Below, in pieces: positions 28,702 through 38,923 of a stretch of 64,000 bases of DNA. The stretch is taken from the NCBI RefSeq assembly GCF_009697225.1, contig NZ_WIND01000015.1, forward strand, positions 32,857-96,856, written 5' to 3'. The stretch's first letter is position 1. Every line of letters begins with the position of its first letter. The notes under the pieces were generated by a model. That model made no database searches and was not told where the DNA came from. It saw nothing but the letters and a program-made list of their open reading frames with translations. A program made the translations under genes and the position numbers. The DNA is from Halovulum marinum (GTDB taxonomy: Bacteria; Pseudomonadota; Alphaproteobacteria; Rhodobacterales; Rhodobacteraceae).

Positions 28702-30168
28702 TCAGCCGTCTTCCAGCACCACGTTGCCTTCCAGGTTGCGCTGCCGGGCAAGCGCGCGCAAGCGGCGGTCGACCGCGTCGCCCGCCAGCGCCCGCGCCGG
28801 GCCGCGCAGGGTCAGCGTCACCGCCGCATCGTCGACCGACAGCGCGGTGTTCTCCAGCGATCCAGGGGCCGAGCCCGACAGCATCGCGCCCAGCCGGATC
28901 GCCTTGCCCAGTTCCTCGGCCTGGGCCCGGCGCTCGGGCGTCAGCAGCTCGGACAGCGCCGGCAGCAGCCCGTGCTCGGGCGAGCCCTTGTAGCGGTTCA
29001 GGATCGCGATGCCGAGAAACACCCGCCCCTCGTGATCGACCCCCGACAGGTTGGCGCGGGTCACGGTCTCGAAGCAGACGTCGGCGCGGTAGTCGGGATG
29101 CGCCCGCCAGGTGATGTCGTGCAGGTAGCACGCCGCGCGGGTCAGGCGCAGCGTCTCGCGATCGGCGTCGGGAAACAGCGGCCGCAGCCAGGCATGCAGC
29201 GAGGCGCCGAATCCGGGAAAGCGGGCGTGGCTCATCTCCATGTGCCGGGCCGCCTCCAGCAGCGGGTCGCGGGCCCGCAGGCTGGGCGGCATCCGCTCGT
29301 AGAGCAGCCCCTCGCGCAGCCCGTAGGACGACACCGAGATGGTGACCGGGGCGACGGCCTTGACCAGCGCCCGCAGCACCCGCGCCGCCAGCGGCACCAG
29401 TTCCAGCCGCGCGGTCGAGGAGTCGGTCATCCCCTTCAGCGTGTCGACGCTCTGCTCGACCAGCCAGTCGCAGGTCTCGGCGACCTGCTCGGCGGACATG
29501 TTGTACTCGTGCAGGACGTGCAGCGGATAGCCGCGCCGCTCCATCTCCAGCTTGGCGATCGCCCGCCACGAGCCGCCGACCAGGAAGATCCGGTCGGTGT
29601 TCTCGGCCTCGACCGCGGCGACCAGCTTCTTCAGCTCCTTGGCGATGGCCTTCTCGATCGCCTTGGCGCCGCCCAGGTTCGACAGCCGCAGCGGCCCCAG
29701 CGGCGAGGTGGCGCGCGCCCCGACCTCGCCCCGCGCGACCTGCGCCAGCTCCATTGACGCGCCGCCGATGTCGCAGACCAGCCCGCTGGCCTGCGGCCAG
29801 CCCAGCAGCACGCCCTTGGCCGACAGCAGCGCCTCTTCCTCGCCGCTGGCGACCTGCAGCGCCAGACCGGTCATCGCCTGCACGTCGCGGCAGAACTCGG
29901 CGCCGTCCTCGGCGTCGCGCACCGCCGCGGTGGCGACGCCGGTCAGCACGGTGGCGTCCATCGTCTCGGCCAGCGCCGCGAACCGCCGGATCGCGTTCAT
30001 CGCCCGCACCCGCCCCTCGGGATTCAGGCGGCCACTTTCCTGCAGCCCCCGGCCGAGGCCGCAAAGGATCTTCTCGTTGTAGAAATACGCCGGCGAGCGG
30101 GCGACGCCGTCGAACACCACCAGCCGCACCGAGTTCGAGCCGACGTCGACCACGCCGACGCGCCGCAC
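28702..30168 (-). CDS. ppx: Ppx/GppA family phosphatase (exopolyphosphatase)
   Basis: A protein of about 488 residues in the Ppx/GppA family, which removes phosphate from polyphosphate or pppGpp. RVGVVDVGSNSVRLVVFDG at the start is the first phosphate-binding block of the actin-like ATPase fold, and SGLVCDIGGASMELAQVARG is the second; an HD-like helical domain makes up the C-terminal part. I use the GTG at 30168, next to the conserved block. The frame is open upstream, and related proteins often carry 20-30 extra residues. A CTG at 30243 after GGGAGCGG would give 513 residues. A TTGACA lies at 30298-30303 on this strand. Confidence 0.9.
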   Translation of the reverse strand: MRRVGVVDVGSNSVRLVVFDGVARSPAYFYNEKILCGLGRGLQESGRLNPEGRVRAMNAIRRFAALAETMDATVLTGVATAAVRDAEDGAEFCRDVQAMTGLALQVASGEEEALLSAKGVLLGWPQASGLVCDIGGASMELAQVARGEVGARATSPLGPLRLSNLGGAKAIEKAIAKELKKLVAAVEAENTDRIFLVGGSWRAIAKLEMERRGYPLHVLHEYNMSAEQVAETCDWLVEQSVDTLKGMTDSSTARLELVPLAARVLRALVKAVAPVTISVSSYGLREGLLYERMPPSLRARDPLLEAARHMEMSHARFPGFGASLHAWLRPLFPDADRETLRLTRAACYLHDITWRAHPDYRADVCFETVTRANLSGVDHEGRVFLGIAILNRYKGSPEHGLLPALSELLTPERRAQAEELGKAIRLGAMLSGSAPGSLENTALSVDDAAVTLTLRGPARALAGDAVDRRLRALARQRNLEGNVVLEDG

Positions 30169-30374
30169 CGACTCGCCCTCGATCGGCGCCAGTTCGGCCC
30201 CCGGCCGCGCCGGTTTCGCGTTCTGCGTGGACCTGAGCTGAGTCAGTGGTCCGCTCCCGTTTCCGCCTGCCGCACATCTGGCCTGCACCGGGGATTCTGT
30301 CAATCCGCAACGCTTGCGACCGCGGCCGGCCCGACACTGGCGCCGCCCCGCGCGCGGGCGTATGTTCGCCGCCG

Positions 30375-30959
30375 ATGCCGAGCCCCGATCCCTCGTCCGC
30401 CGCCCGGCGGCCACGCTTCGTCCTCGCCGTCGTCGCCTCGCGCGACGGGTTCATCGCGCGCGCCAGAAACCACCCGCCCGCCGCCTGGGCCAGCCCCGAG
30501 GAACAGACGCTGTTCCTGGCCGAGGTCGAGGCCGCCGACTGGGCGATCATGGGCCGCAACACCCACGAGGCCGCCGACAAGCCCGAGCGGCGGCGGATCG
30601 TGTTCTCGTCCGCTGCGGGCGCCGGGGAATGGCGGCGTCCGACCCAGCTGTGGCTGGACCCGGGCCCGCTGACGCCCGCCGCGCTGGCCGCGCGGGTGGC
30701 GCCGGTCCGGCCGCTGCGCCGCGGCCTGATCCTCGGCGGCACCGCGGTGCACGACTGGTTCCACGACGCCGGCGCGATCGACCGCATCAGCCTGACGATC
30801 GAGCCGGTCGCCTTCGGCAACGGCCTGCCCATGCTGTCCGCGCAGACCGAGCGCGACCCCGAGGCGGCCTGGCGCGCCGCCGGCTACCGCACCGTGGCCG
30901 AGCGCGCACTGAACGACCGCGGAACCCGCCTGCTGACCCTGGCGCCGGAGCGCCGCTGA
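30375..30959 (+). CDS. Dihydrofolate reductase-like protein (RibD C-terminal domain)
   Basis: A 194-residue protein with the dihydrofolate-reductase fold shared with the reductase half of RibD. RFVLAVVASRDGFIARARN at about 13-31 and WAIMGRNTHEAADKPERRRI are the NADPH- and substrate-side blocks; RGLILGGTAVHDWFHDAGAI is the third. Stand-alone members are often of unknown substrate. The ATG at 30375 starts just before the conserved strand. It is divergent from ppx. The stop at 30957-30959 is followed by a decayed region. Confidence 0.85.
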   Translation: MPSPDPSSAARRPRFVLAVVASRDGFIARARNHPPAAWASPEEQTLFLAEVEAADWAIMGRNTHEAADKPERRRIVFSSAAGAGEWRRPTQLWLDPGPLTPAALAARVAPVRPLRRGLILGGTAVHDWFHDAGAIDRISLTIEPVAFGNGLPMLSAQTERDPEAAWRAAGYRTVAERALNDRGTRLLTLAPERR

Positions 30960-31229
30960 GCCCTTGCGAACCTCGCCGGCGCCTCTTGCTTTCCGGCCCG
31001 TCACGCGATCACGCCGCCGACGATCCTGATCGCCGGTTGGTGTACGGAATCACCCCTGTTCCTTGACGCTGCTCCTGTCGTCTGTCGCAACATTTCCGGC
31101 GACGAGGGCAAGGCCGGCGCCGGCGGCATGGCTGTGGCCCGCCGTCGGCTGCCGGTGGACGGCGGTGCCTTCGCTCTGGCGATCCTTCAGGCTTATGGGC
31201 GAAGGCGCGGGCGATGCGGTCAGCGGCGT

Positions 31230-31623
31230 TCATTTCGTCACCGGGTCCAGAGCGTTAACGGCGCGCTCCGCCTTTTCCTTCATGACGGTGAGTAGCGCGG
31301 TAACGTCGCCGCCTTCGTTATCGACCTGCAAGGCGGTCTCACACAGCCCCGCCAAGGTGCAGGCGTCGTGTGCCGCTTCGTCCGCGCGGTTGTCCGGCGC
31401 TCCCCATTTGGCACCGCGCAATGCGACCGTCAACTTGTCGAGGGCTTCGGCATGCTGGCGCAGCAGCGTGGCGAGCGACCGGGCGACGCCGGGTAAGCGC
31501 GTCTTCCTGATCTATGTCGCCTTCGTTGGGAAGATCCGTTGCCAGTAGATCGGCAGCACGGGCCAAGCCGTCCATATCGGCAGCCTGGGCGGCAAGGGTA
31601 TAAAGCGATTCAGCAGCGGTCAC
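31230..31623 (-). pseudogene. Frameshifted mobile-element-type small protein beside tRNA-Phe
   Basis: From a GTG at 31623 with AGAGGA upstream, one frame reads VTAAESLYTLAAQAADMDGL and DLPNEGDIDQEDALTR; after a single-base shift near 31490 another reads VARSLATLLRQHAEALDKLT and ends VNALDPVTK at 31230. Together they give a helical protein of about 130 residues. Its stop overlaps the ATG of a further broken frame (MNAADRIARAFAHKPEGSPE, about 31233 down to 31009). Position directly downstream of the tRNA-Phe 3' end suggests the stub of an integrated element. The gap 30960-31738 holds nothing else. Confidence 0.5.
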
Positions 31624-31738
31624 AGAGCATCCTCTAACGGAAGCATTTTGCACACAAATCCGCACACAAGAGGCCGCTCCGCTTGAACCTCGCATTGCGC
31701 GCGTCCGCTCTAAGCCATTGAATAACAGTTGGAAATCA

Positions 31739-31813
31739 TGGTGCCCGGGGGCGGATTTGAACCACCGACACGCGGATTTTCAATCCGCTGCTCTACCCCT
31801 GAGCTACCCGGGC
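31739..31813 (-). tRNA. tRNA-Phe (anticodon GAA)
   Basis: A 75-base cloverleaf on the minus strand: acceptor GCCCGGG pairs with CCCGGGC, discriminator A and an encoded CCA follow. The anticodon arm has stem GCGGA/TCCGC and loop TTGAAAA, giving anticodon GAA for phenylalanine. The T arm reads GGTGGTTCAAATCCGCC. Its 3' end faces a decayed mobile-element remnant. Confidence 0.97.
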
Positions 31814-31906
31814 ACTGGGGCTGCCTTGCGAAGGCTGCGCGGTTTTAGGTCATGCCGCCAAGGCTGTCCAGAGGGGCCGGCGTAAAAAATTCCGGGAAAA
31901 TGCGCG

Positions 31907-32080
31907 TCAGTTCAGCGGCGGGCGGCGGGTCCGCTCGTCGTCCTCCTCGGAGGGCGAATCCTCGCCGGGGATTGCGTAGCTGCCGGTGATCCAGCGGCCC
32001 AGGTCGACGTCGGCGCAGCGGCGCGAGCAGAACGGGCGGTACTGGCGGTCGGCGGGCTTGTCACAGATCGGGCAGCGCAT
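31907..32080 (-). CDS. yacG: DNA gyrase inhibitor YacG (zinc protein)
   Basis: A 57-residue zinc protein. Four cysteines in [20 protein letters not shown] form the zinc site at residues 3-22, and [14 protein letters not shown] is the conserved block after it; the tail is acidic. YacG binds gyrase and blocks its DNA binding in vitro. The gene overlaps the end of the RNase E/G gene by 20 bases, and the next feature downstream is tRNA-Phe, a usual arrangement in this group. Confidence 0.93.
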   Translation of the reverse strand: MRCPICDKPADRQYRPFCSRRCADVDLGRWITGSYAIPGEDSPSEEDDERTRRPPLN

Positions 32081-33131
32081 CTTTCAGAAGCTCCTTCAGC
32101 GGGTGCCGGTCGCGTTTGCGTTGCAACTCCAGATGGCCCAGCGGGGTCCATCCCGCAAGGGAGGTCTCGGCGCCGTCGGCGCGCAGCGCGCCCCTCATCA
32201 CCTGTTCGAGCTGGCTGCGCTCGCGCTTCGGATACGGCGCCGGATCGACCGTCACCTGCCCGGCCAGGCCGCGCAGGCGCAGCGCGCCGGGCAGCGCGCG
32301 GAACGCGGCGACATTGGCCTTGAGCCCGGCGGCGGGCGAGGTGTCGCCGCGGGTGTTGACGTCGACCGCGACCAGCGCCCGGGTCGGCTCGATGAACATG
32401 TCGGCGCCGCCGGGCAGCGCCACGCGCGGGCCCAGCGCCTGCGCCAGCGCGTCCCAGACGCCCTGTCGCTCGAAGGCGCCGCGCGCGTCGTCGACCAGGT
32501 CGGGCGCCGGCTCGGCCCAGTCGCGCCAGGCCTGCAGGTGCGCGTCGGGCGCGTCCAGCAGCAGCTGCGGCGCGGGGCCGGTCTCGGCCAGGATCGTCTC
32601 GGCCAGCGCGCGCGTGGCGGCGACGTCGTCGTGGATCGCCTGCGGCTCGGCCGCCGCGACCGACGAGCGCAGGATCAACCCGAGATCGTCGCCGGCGCCC
32701 GCCATCGCCGCGTGGCCGGCCTCGAGCGCGGCGTCGGCGGCGGCCTCGTCCCGCACCCGGCGCGAGACGTTGATGCCGGCGCTGCCGGGCGTGACGATGG
32801 CGTGGCGGCTCTTGAACAGGATGCGGCGGCTGACCGGCGGCGCCTTGCCCGGCTCGACCACCCCCGAGACCTGAACCAGCACCGCAGCGCCCGGCGCCAG
32901 GCCCTTGCTTTCGCGCAGAAAACCGGTTCTGCCGTCGCCTAGGTCGACGATCGCGCCGCCCTGTCCCTTCATCGGCCGGCCGAGCTTGCCGAGGAAGATC
33001 GCGCCGGGCTGCGCCGGGCCCCAGGCTTCGGGCGCGTCGACCAGCACGTCGGCCAGGCGGCCGTCGATCATCAGCGCGGCGGCGCGGCGGCCGTCGGGCA
33101 GCGCATCAAGCGCGACGGCGCGGCCCTTCAT
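32061..33131 (-). CDS. Ribonuclease E/G family protein
   Basis: A 356-residue short member of the RNase E/G family. The N-terminal S1-like part contains [20 protein letters not shown] and [13 protein letters not shown]. The catalytic DNase-I-like block [19 protein letters not shown] at about 268-286 supplies a magnesium-binding aspartate, and [20 protein letters not shown] supplies the second site. Unlike RNase E and longer RNase G it lacks a long C-terminal extension. It overlaps maf by four bases and yacG by 20. It may process rRNA or degrade mRNA; the short form common in Rhodobacterales is little studied. Confidence 0.9.
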   Translation of the reverse strand: MKGRAVALDALPDGRRAAALMIDGRLADVLVDAPEAWGPAQPGAIFLGKLGRPMKGQGGAIVDLGDGRTGFLRESKGLAPGAAVLVQVSGVVEPGKAPPVSRRILFKSRHAIVTPGSAGINVSRRVRDEAAADAALEAGHAAMAGAGDDLGLILRSSVAAAEPQAIHDDVAATRALAETILAETGPAPQLLLDAPDAHLQAWRDWAEPAPDLVDDARGAFERQGVWDALAQALGPRVALPGGADMFIEPTRALVAVDVNTRGDTSPAAGLKANVAAFRALPGALRLRGLAGQVTVDPAPYPKRERSQLEQVMRGALRADGAETSLAGWTPLGHLELQRKRDRHPLKELLKDALPDL

Positions 33132-33700
33132 GCCGCGGCCCCGTCGAAGCGCACCGGCACGCCGGCGGCCTGCAGCAGGTTCGCGGTCTCGGTCAGCGGC
33201 AGGCCGACGACGGCGGTGTACGAGCCGCCGATCCACGGGATGAACGCGCCGCCGATGCCCTGGATGGCGTAGCCGCCGGCCTTGCCGCGCCACTCGCCCG
33301 AGGCGATGTAGCCGTCGATCTCGGCGCGGGTCAGACGCTTCATCTTCACGGCGGTGGCGACCACGCGGGCGCGGCAGCGGTCGGAGCGGACCGCGACGGC
33401 GGTATAGACGGTGTGGCGGCGGCCCGACAGCAGGTCGAGAAAGGCGCGCGCCTCGGCCTCGTCGGCGGGCTTGCCGAGGATCCGGCGGCCGGCGGCGACG
33501 ACGGTATCGCCCGCCAGCACGACGTCGCCCTCGACCGCTGCGGCCTTTTCCTGCGCCAGGCGCAGGGCACAGGGCCGCGGCAGCTCGCCCGGGCGGGGGG
33601 ATTCGTCGATGTCGGCGGGGCGCACGGCGTCGGGCACGACGCCGATCCGGGCCAGCAGCGCCAAGCGCCGCGGGCTTGCGGAGGCAAGGGTCAGTGACAG
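33128..33700 (-). CDS. maf: Maf nucleoside triphosphate pyrophosphatase
   Basis: A Maf/YhdE-type house-cleaning enzyme that hydrolyses dTTP, UTP or modified nucleotides to monophosphates. [18 protein letters not shown] is the conserved N-terminus, [20 protein letters not shown] the central block and [20 protein letters not shown] the C-terminal one. The conserved SASPRR motif lies before any ATG, GTG or TTG. The only plausible start that keeps it is CTG at 33700, giving 190 residues [16 protein letters not shown] at 33664 would cut off the motif. The gene follows infA after 10 bases and overlaps the RNase gene by four. Confidence 0.9.
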   Translation of the reverse strand: MSLTLASASPRRLALLARIGVVPDAVRPADIDESPRPGELPRPCALRLAQEKAAAVEGDVVLAGDTVVAAGRRILGKPADEAEARAFLDLLSGRRHTVYTAVAVRSDRCRARVVATAVKMKRLTRAEIDGYIASGEWRGKAGGYAIQGIGGAFIPWIGGSYTAVVGLPLTETANLLQAAGVPVRFDGAAA

Positions 33701-33710
33701 TGGTCCGGGC

Positions 33711-33929
33711 TTATCTGAAGCGATAGTTGATCCGGCCCTTGGTCAGGTCGTAGGGAGTCATCTCCACCTGGACCTTGTCACCGGCCAGGACACGGATGCG
33801 GTTCTTGCGCATCTTACCGGCGGTGTGGGCGATGATTTCATGGCCGTTCTCGAGCTCTACCCTGAATGTCGCATTCGGCAGCAGCTCGGTCACGACACCC
33901 GGGAATTCAAGAAGCTCTTCCTTGGCCAT
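33711..33929 (-). CDS. infA: Translation initiation factor IF-1
   Basis: The 72-residue OB-fold initiation factor IF-1, of standard length. It starts [20 protein letters not shown] and has the conserved [19 protein letters not shown] and ending [15 protein letters not shown]-1 binds the ribosomal A site during initiation with IF-2 and IF-3. It leads the infA-maf-RNase-yacG run on the minus strand. The 241 bp upstream contain a promoter-like pair. Confidence 0.98.
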   Translation of the reverse strand: MAKEELLEFPGVVTELLPNATFRVELENGHEIIAHTAGKMRKNRIRVLAGDKVQVEMTPYDLTKGRINYRFR

Positions 33930-33987
33930 GGTCTCTCCGATGTGCGTTTCCGTTCGCGCGGAAGCACAGATTCCGCGCGAGGTGGAA

Positions 33988-34015
33988 GATGGTCCCGAAG
34001 TGAGGCAGTTTCAAG
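33988..34015 (-). promoter_or_regulatory. Candidate infA promoter, possibly RpoH-like
   Basis: On the minus strand CTTGAA (34010-34015) and CCATCT (33988-33993) are separated by 16 bp. This resembles alphaproteobacterial heat-shock promoters (CTTGAA with CCAT-type -10). An overlapping TTGACT at 34014-34019 could serve the main sigma factor. The rest of 33930-34170 shows nothing else. Confidence 0.35.
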
Positions 34016-34170
34016 TCAAAAGCGACCGGGAAAGCGCCCGCGGCCCCCGAATTTACCGGTGGCGTGGCTTTCCGGTCCGACGATTCGCACGATGTGCGCC
34101 GGTGCTTTCGGCAACCGTAGCGAGACATGCGTCCGGTCTCAACGAAAATTCCGGCAGTGCGCGATTCAGG

Positions 34171-34644
34171 TCACGGCGAGTCCGGCTCGTCGTCCTCGGG
34201 CGGCGGAAAGCGCTGGATGATCCGGCCGAGGATCTGGTCGCGCGACTGCCGGTAGGCGTCCAGCTTCTCGGCGCGGGTCTCGCCCAGGCCGGTGGGGTCG
34301 AAGATCGGCCAGTACTCGATCTCGATCGCGTGGTAGCGGGTGTATTCCTGCGCCTGCCGCAGCGAGGCCGGCGACAGCGCCACGATCAGGTCGTACTGGC
34401 CGATCTGGTCGCCCCATTCCTCCATCTCCTGGAACGAGCGGCTGCGGTGGCGGATCAGCTCGACCTCGATCTCCTGGCACACGGCGACGGCGAAACCGTC
34501 GATGTCGTGCTCGTGCCGGACGCCGGCGGACTGCACGTAGATCTTGTGCCCGTGCAGCTTCTTCATGATCCCCTCGGCCATCGGCGAGCGCACGGAATTG
34601 TAGTCGCAGCAGAACAGGACGGAGGTCGGTTGGTCCGCGCTCAC
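34171..34644 (-). CDS. Low-molecular-weight protein-tyrosine phosphatase-like protein
   Basis: A 157-residue protein with the LMW phosphatase/ArsC fold. The phosphate loop reads FCCDYNSVRSPMAEG (about residues 11-25), matching CX5R with Cys13 and Arg19, and the acid-loop candidate is FDPTGLGET with Asp114 near the C-terminus. The first loop residues differ from the classic CxGNxCRSP. It lies six bases before the UPF0262 gene in the hisD block, a conserved order in Rhodobacterales, and may act as a phosphatase in cell regulation. An arsenate reductase role is less likely, because the extra redox cysteines are not obvious. Confidence 0.85.
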   Translation of the reverse strand: MSADQPTSVLFCCDYNSVRSPMAEGIMKKLHGHKIYVQSAGVRHEHDIDGFAVAVCQEIEVELIRHRSRSFQEMEEWGDQIGQYDLIVALSPASLRQAQEYTRYHAIEIEYWPIFDPTGLGETRAEKLDAYRQSRDQILGRIIQRFPPPEDDEPDSP

Positions 34645-34650
34645 CCGCCG

Positions 34651-35139
34651 CTACCCCCTGGCTTGCAGCACGCAGATCAGCGTGAACAGCCGGCGCGCGG
34701 TGTCGCTGTCGGTGGCGACCTTGCCCTCCAGTCGCTCGGTCAGGATCCGGGCGCCCTCGTTGTGGATGCCGCGCCGGCCCATGTCGATCGCCTCGATCTG
34801 GCTGGGCGGCAGGCGCTTGACGGCGTCGAAATAGGCCTCGCAGATCTGGAAGTAGTCGCGCACAACCTGCCGGAACGGGCTGAGCGACAGGTGGAACTCG
34901 ACCACCGGCTGATCGCTTTCGGTGCCGACGCGGAACACCAGCCGCCGGTCGCGGATCCCCAGCGCCAGCCGGTACGGCCCGCCGGGGTCGGCCTGTCCGG
35001 CGCGCGGCGGCACCACGAAGCTGTTGTCCTCGAGCAGGTCGAACACCGCCACCCGGCGCTCCTGCTCGATCTCGGGCGTGGGCGCGGGCAGGCCGCTGTC
35101 GTCGAGCGTGATGTCGATCAGCCGGTCGGTCGCGCGCAT
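34651..35139 (-). CDS. UPF0262 family protein
   Basis: A 162-residue protein of the uncharacterised UPF0262 family found in alphaproteobacteria next to hisD. It begins MRATDRLIDITLDDSGLPAP and carries the family blocks EFHLSLSPFRQVVRDYFQIC and IEAIDMGRRGIHNEGARIL. No signal peptide or membrane helix. Start 35139 overlaps the hisD stop by one base, so translation is probably coupled. No reaction is known. Confidence 0.9.
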   Translation of the reverse strand: MRATDRLIDITLDDSGLPAPTPEIEQERRVAVFDLLEDNSFVVPPRAGQADPGGPYRLALGIRDRRLVFRVGTESDQPVVEFHLSLSPFRQVVRDYFQICEAYFDAVKRLPPSQIEAIDMGRRGIHNEGARILTERLEGKVATDSDTARRLFTLICVLQARG

Positions 35140-36446
35140 CAGGTGTCCTCGTTCAGCCGGTCCAGCCGGACAGTGACGCTGAGCCCGTGCGCCTCGAGGC
35201 TTTCCGAGCGTGCCAGCGTCGCGGCGGCGGGGCCGATGGCGCGCAGCGCGCCGGGGCTCATCCGCGCCAGCGTCGTGCGCTTCATGAAGTCGAGCACCGA
35301 CAGCCCCGAAGAGAACCGCGCCGAGCCCGAGGTCGGCAGCACGTGGTTCGGCCCGCCGACGTAGTCGCCGATCGCCTCGGGCGTCCACGGCCCCAGAAAG
35401 ATCGCGCCGGCGTGGCGGACGCGCGCGGCCAGCGCGTCGGCATCGGCGACGCACAGCTCCAGGTGTTCGGGTGCGATCCGGTCCGACAGCGCCGCCGCCT
35501 GCGCCAGGTCGCGCACGACGATCACCGCGCCGTGGTCGCGCCAGCTGGCCCCGGCGATGGCGCGCCGGTCGAGGGTCTGAAGCCGCGCCTCGACCGCCTC
35601 GGCCACGTCGCGGGCGAACCCGGCGTCGTCGGTGATCAGGATCGCCTGCGCACTTTCGTCGTGCTCGGCCTGACTCATCAGGTCGAGCGCGATCCAGTCC
35701 GGATCGTTGTCGCGGTCGGCGATCACCAGAATCTCGGACGGCCCGGCGATCATGTCGATGCCGACGCGGCCGAACACCTGGCGCTTGGCCTCGGCGACAT
35801 AGGCGTTGCCGGGGCCGGTGATCTTGTCGACCTTCGCGATGGTCCGGGTGCCGAAGGCCAGCGCCGCGACCGCCTGCGCGCCGCCGATCCGGTAGATCGT
35901 GTCCACCCCCGCCGTCCGCGCGGCGTACAGCACCAGCGGGTTCACCTGCCCGTCCGGCGTCGGCGCGCAGATCACCAGCCGCCCGACCCCCGCCACCCGG
36001 GCCGGGATCGCGTTCATCAGCACCGAGGACGGGTACGACGCCAGCCCGCCCGGCACGTACAGCCCCGCCGCCTCGACCGGGGTCCAGCGCCAGCCGAGCG
36101 TCGCGCCGCTGGCGTCGGTCCAGCTGTCGCCGCCGGGCAGCTGGCGCTCGTGATAGGCGCGGATGCGCGCGGCGGCCAGGTCCAGCGCGGCACGCTCGTC
36201 GGGCGGCACCTGCGCGATGGCGGCGTCGATCTCGTCGGCCGGGATCGCCAGCGTGTCCGGCGTCAGGCGCAGCCGGTCGAAGCGCTCGGTCAACTCGATC
36301 ACCGCCGCGTCGCCGCGTGCCGCGACGTCGGCGAGGATCCCGGCCACCACCGCGTCGACCCGCGGCGCGTCCGCACGCCTGGCCGCGAGGAAGGCGTCGA
36401 AGCGGGGCTCGAAATCGGGGTCGGCGGCGGTCAGGAACTGGGGCAT
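35139..36446 (-). CDS. hisD: Histidinol dehydrogenase
   Basis: A 435-residue zinc enzyme that performs the last two oxidations of histidine synthesis, histidinol to histidine, with NAD. DMIAGPSEILVIADRDNDPD, the zinc-site glutamine/histidine region LMSQAEHDESAQAILIT, the catalytic pair in IAPEHLELC and GDYVGGPNHVLPTSGSARF are all present. Length is standard. It overlaps UPF0262 by one base and follows DUF2948 after 64 bp. Other his genes are elsewhere. Confidence 0.96.
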   Translation of the reverse strand: MPQFLTAADPDFEPRFDAFLAARRADAPRVDAVVAGILADVAARGDAAVIELTERFDRLRLTPDTLAIPADEIDAAIAQVPPDERAALDLAAARIRAYHERQLPGGDSWTDASGATLGWRWTPVEAAGLYVPGGLASYPSSVLMNAIPARVAGVGRLVICAPTPDGQVNPLVLYAARTAGVDTIYRIGGAQAVAALAFGTRTIAKVDKITGPGNAYVAEAKRQVFGRVGIDMIAGPSEILVIADRDNDPDWIALDLMSQAEHDESAQAILITDDAGFARDVAEAVEARLQTLDRRAIAGASWRDHGAVIVVRDLAQAAALSDRIAPEHLELCVADADALAARVRHAGAIFLGPWTPEAIGDYVGGPNHVLPTSGSARFSSGLSVLDFMKRTTLARMSPGALRAIGPAAATLARSESLEAHGLSVTVRLDRLNEDT

Positions 36447-36510
36447 TCGGGTCTCCTTGCCGCCTCACATACAAAGCGGCGCGGCCGGCCTCAAGCGCGC
36501 CGCGCCGGGC

Positions 36511-36983
36511 TCAGTCGCGATGCGCCGGCGCCTTGCCGCTGGGCGCGGCGTAGGGCCGGGTCACGTCCGCCAGCCTCAGGTCCAGGCACTCGACGTCGAT
36601 GGCGATCTCGCCGTCGCCGGCCAGCACCAGCCGCACGCGGCCGGCGCCGTCCGCACCCGGGTCGAACTCCAGCGACAGGATCGACAGCACCAGATCCCGG
36701 TCCGCCGGATCGACGCCGGTCGCGGCGACCTTCAGCGCGCCGCCCACGGTCAGCACCGAGCGCACCCGCTCGTACGGGCGGCCGGCGGCCTCGGCGGCGG
36801 CCTTGTCCTCCCAGCGGAACCGGTTCACCAGCGCGGCGAAGCGCAGCCCGGCGCGCGACCAGGAGATCTGGTCCGAAGGCAGCACCGCGTCCTGCAGCAG
36901 CGCCGAGATCACCGGCACGTCGTCGGCCGACTCGGCGCGCAGCCGCAGCGGGCCCTCGGCGGCGTCCTCGAACCGCGCGTCGC

Positions 36984-36987
<4 letters not shown>
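36511..36987 (-). CDS. DUF2948 family protein
   Basis: A 158-residue DUF2948 protein, a family restricted mainly to alphaproteobacteria and found between murA and hisD. Typical blocks are [38 protein letters not shown] and the closing [20 protein letters not shown]. It is soluble and has no known function. Its ATG at 36987 overlaps the murA stop by four bases. Confidence 0.9.
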
Positions 36988-38244
<1,257 letters not shown>

Positions 38245-38252
<8 letters not shown>

Positions 38253-38418
38253 CTTCGTCGTTCTCCCGTTCGGGGGCGGCCGGGTCGGCAGCCGTCTCGT
38301 CGTTGTCGGCGCGCGCCCTGGCCTGCGCCTTTCGGCGGCGCAGGTTGGCGCGCAACTGCTGCGCCAGACGCTCGGCGCGGTCGTCGGATTTCGCTTTGCC
38401 GGTCATGTCGCGTGTCAT
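38245..38418 (-). CDS. Small charged protein upstream of murA (57 aa)
   Basis: A 57-residue protein with a strongly basic first half ([20 protein letters not shown]) and an acidic tail (PERENDEDG). It looks helical and disordered rather than enzymatic. A start at 38418 or at an internal ATG (38406) is possible. Its end overlaps murA by eight bases, which supports translation. It may be a small regulator or nucleic-acid-binding protein. Confidence 0.6.
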
Positions 38419-38488
38419 CTTGCCCGTCGCATGTAAGCAAGTTGTGGCTTTGCGTCCAGCGCCGGCGCGCCGGGCGGCTGCCGGAGCG

Positions 38489-38520
38489 GCGGGTTGCGGG
38501 CGGGTTGCGGGCGGGTTGCG
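38489..38520. repeat. 11-bp tandem repeat, about three copies
   Basis: The unit GCGGGTTGCGG is repeated head to tail almost three times, in the 170-bp gap between the small murA-linked gene and tRNA-Thr. The period equals about one helical turn. It lies in the probable promoter region of both flanking units. Confidence 0.7.
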
Positions 38521-38588
38521 CCGGCGCGGGCGAATTTTCCGGTTGCGCTCTCCGGCATATGGGCTAAAACGCGCGCCACGCTTCGGAC

Positions 38589-38663
<75 letters not shown>

Positions 38664-38923
38664 GTTTCTTCGGTCGATCCCGCCCTGCGACGGCGTTGCT
38701 TCCTGTGTCCCGCCAGGGACAGTCGCCGCGTGCCGCGTCTGTCTGCCGCGTCTGTCTGCCGGGGCCGGTGCCGCGCCGCCTGAGCGCCAGGCCGACGCGA
38801 ATGTTTACCCAAGGTAAAGCGCGGCTTCAGCTTGCGTGTCTGGCAGCGTTTGGCTAGGTGGCTCGGCGGCCTTGCAGGGGGCCCATCAAAGGAATGACAA
38901 CGGGCAGCTGTGAGACCTTAACG

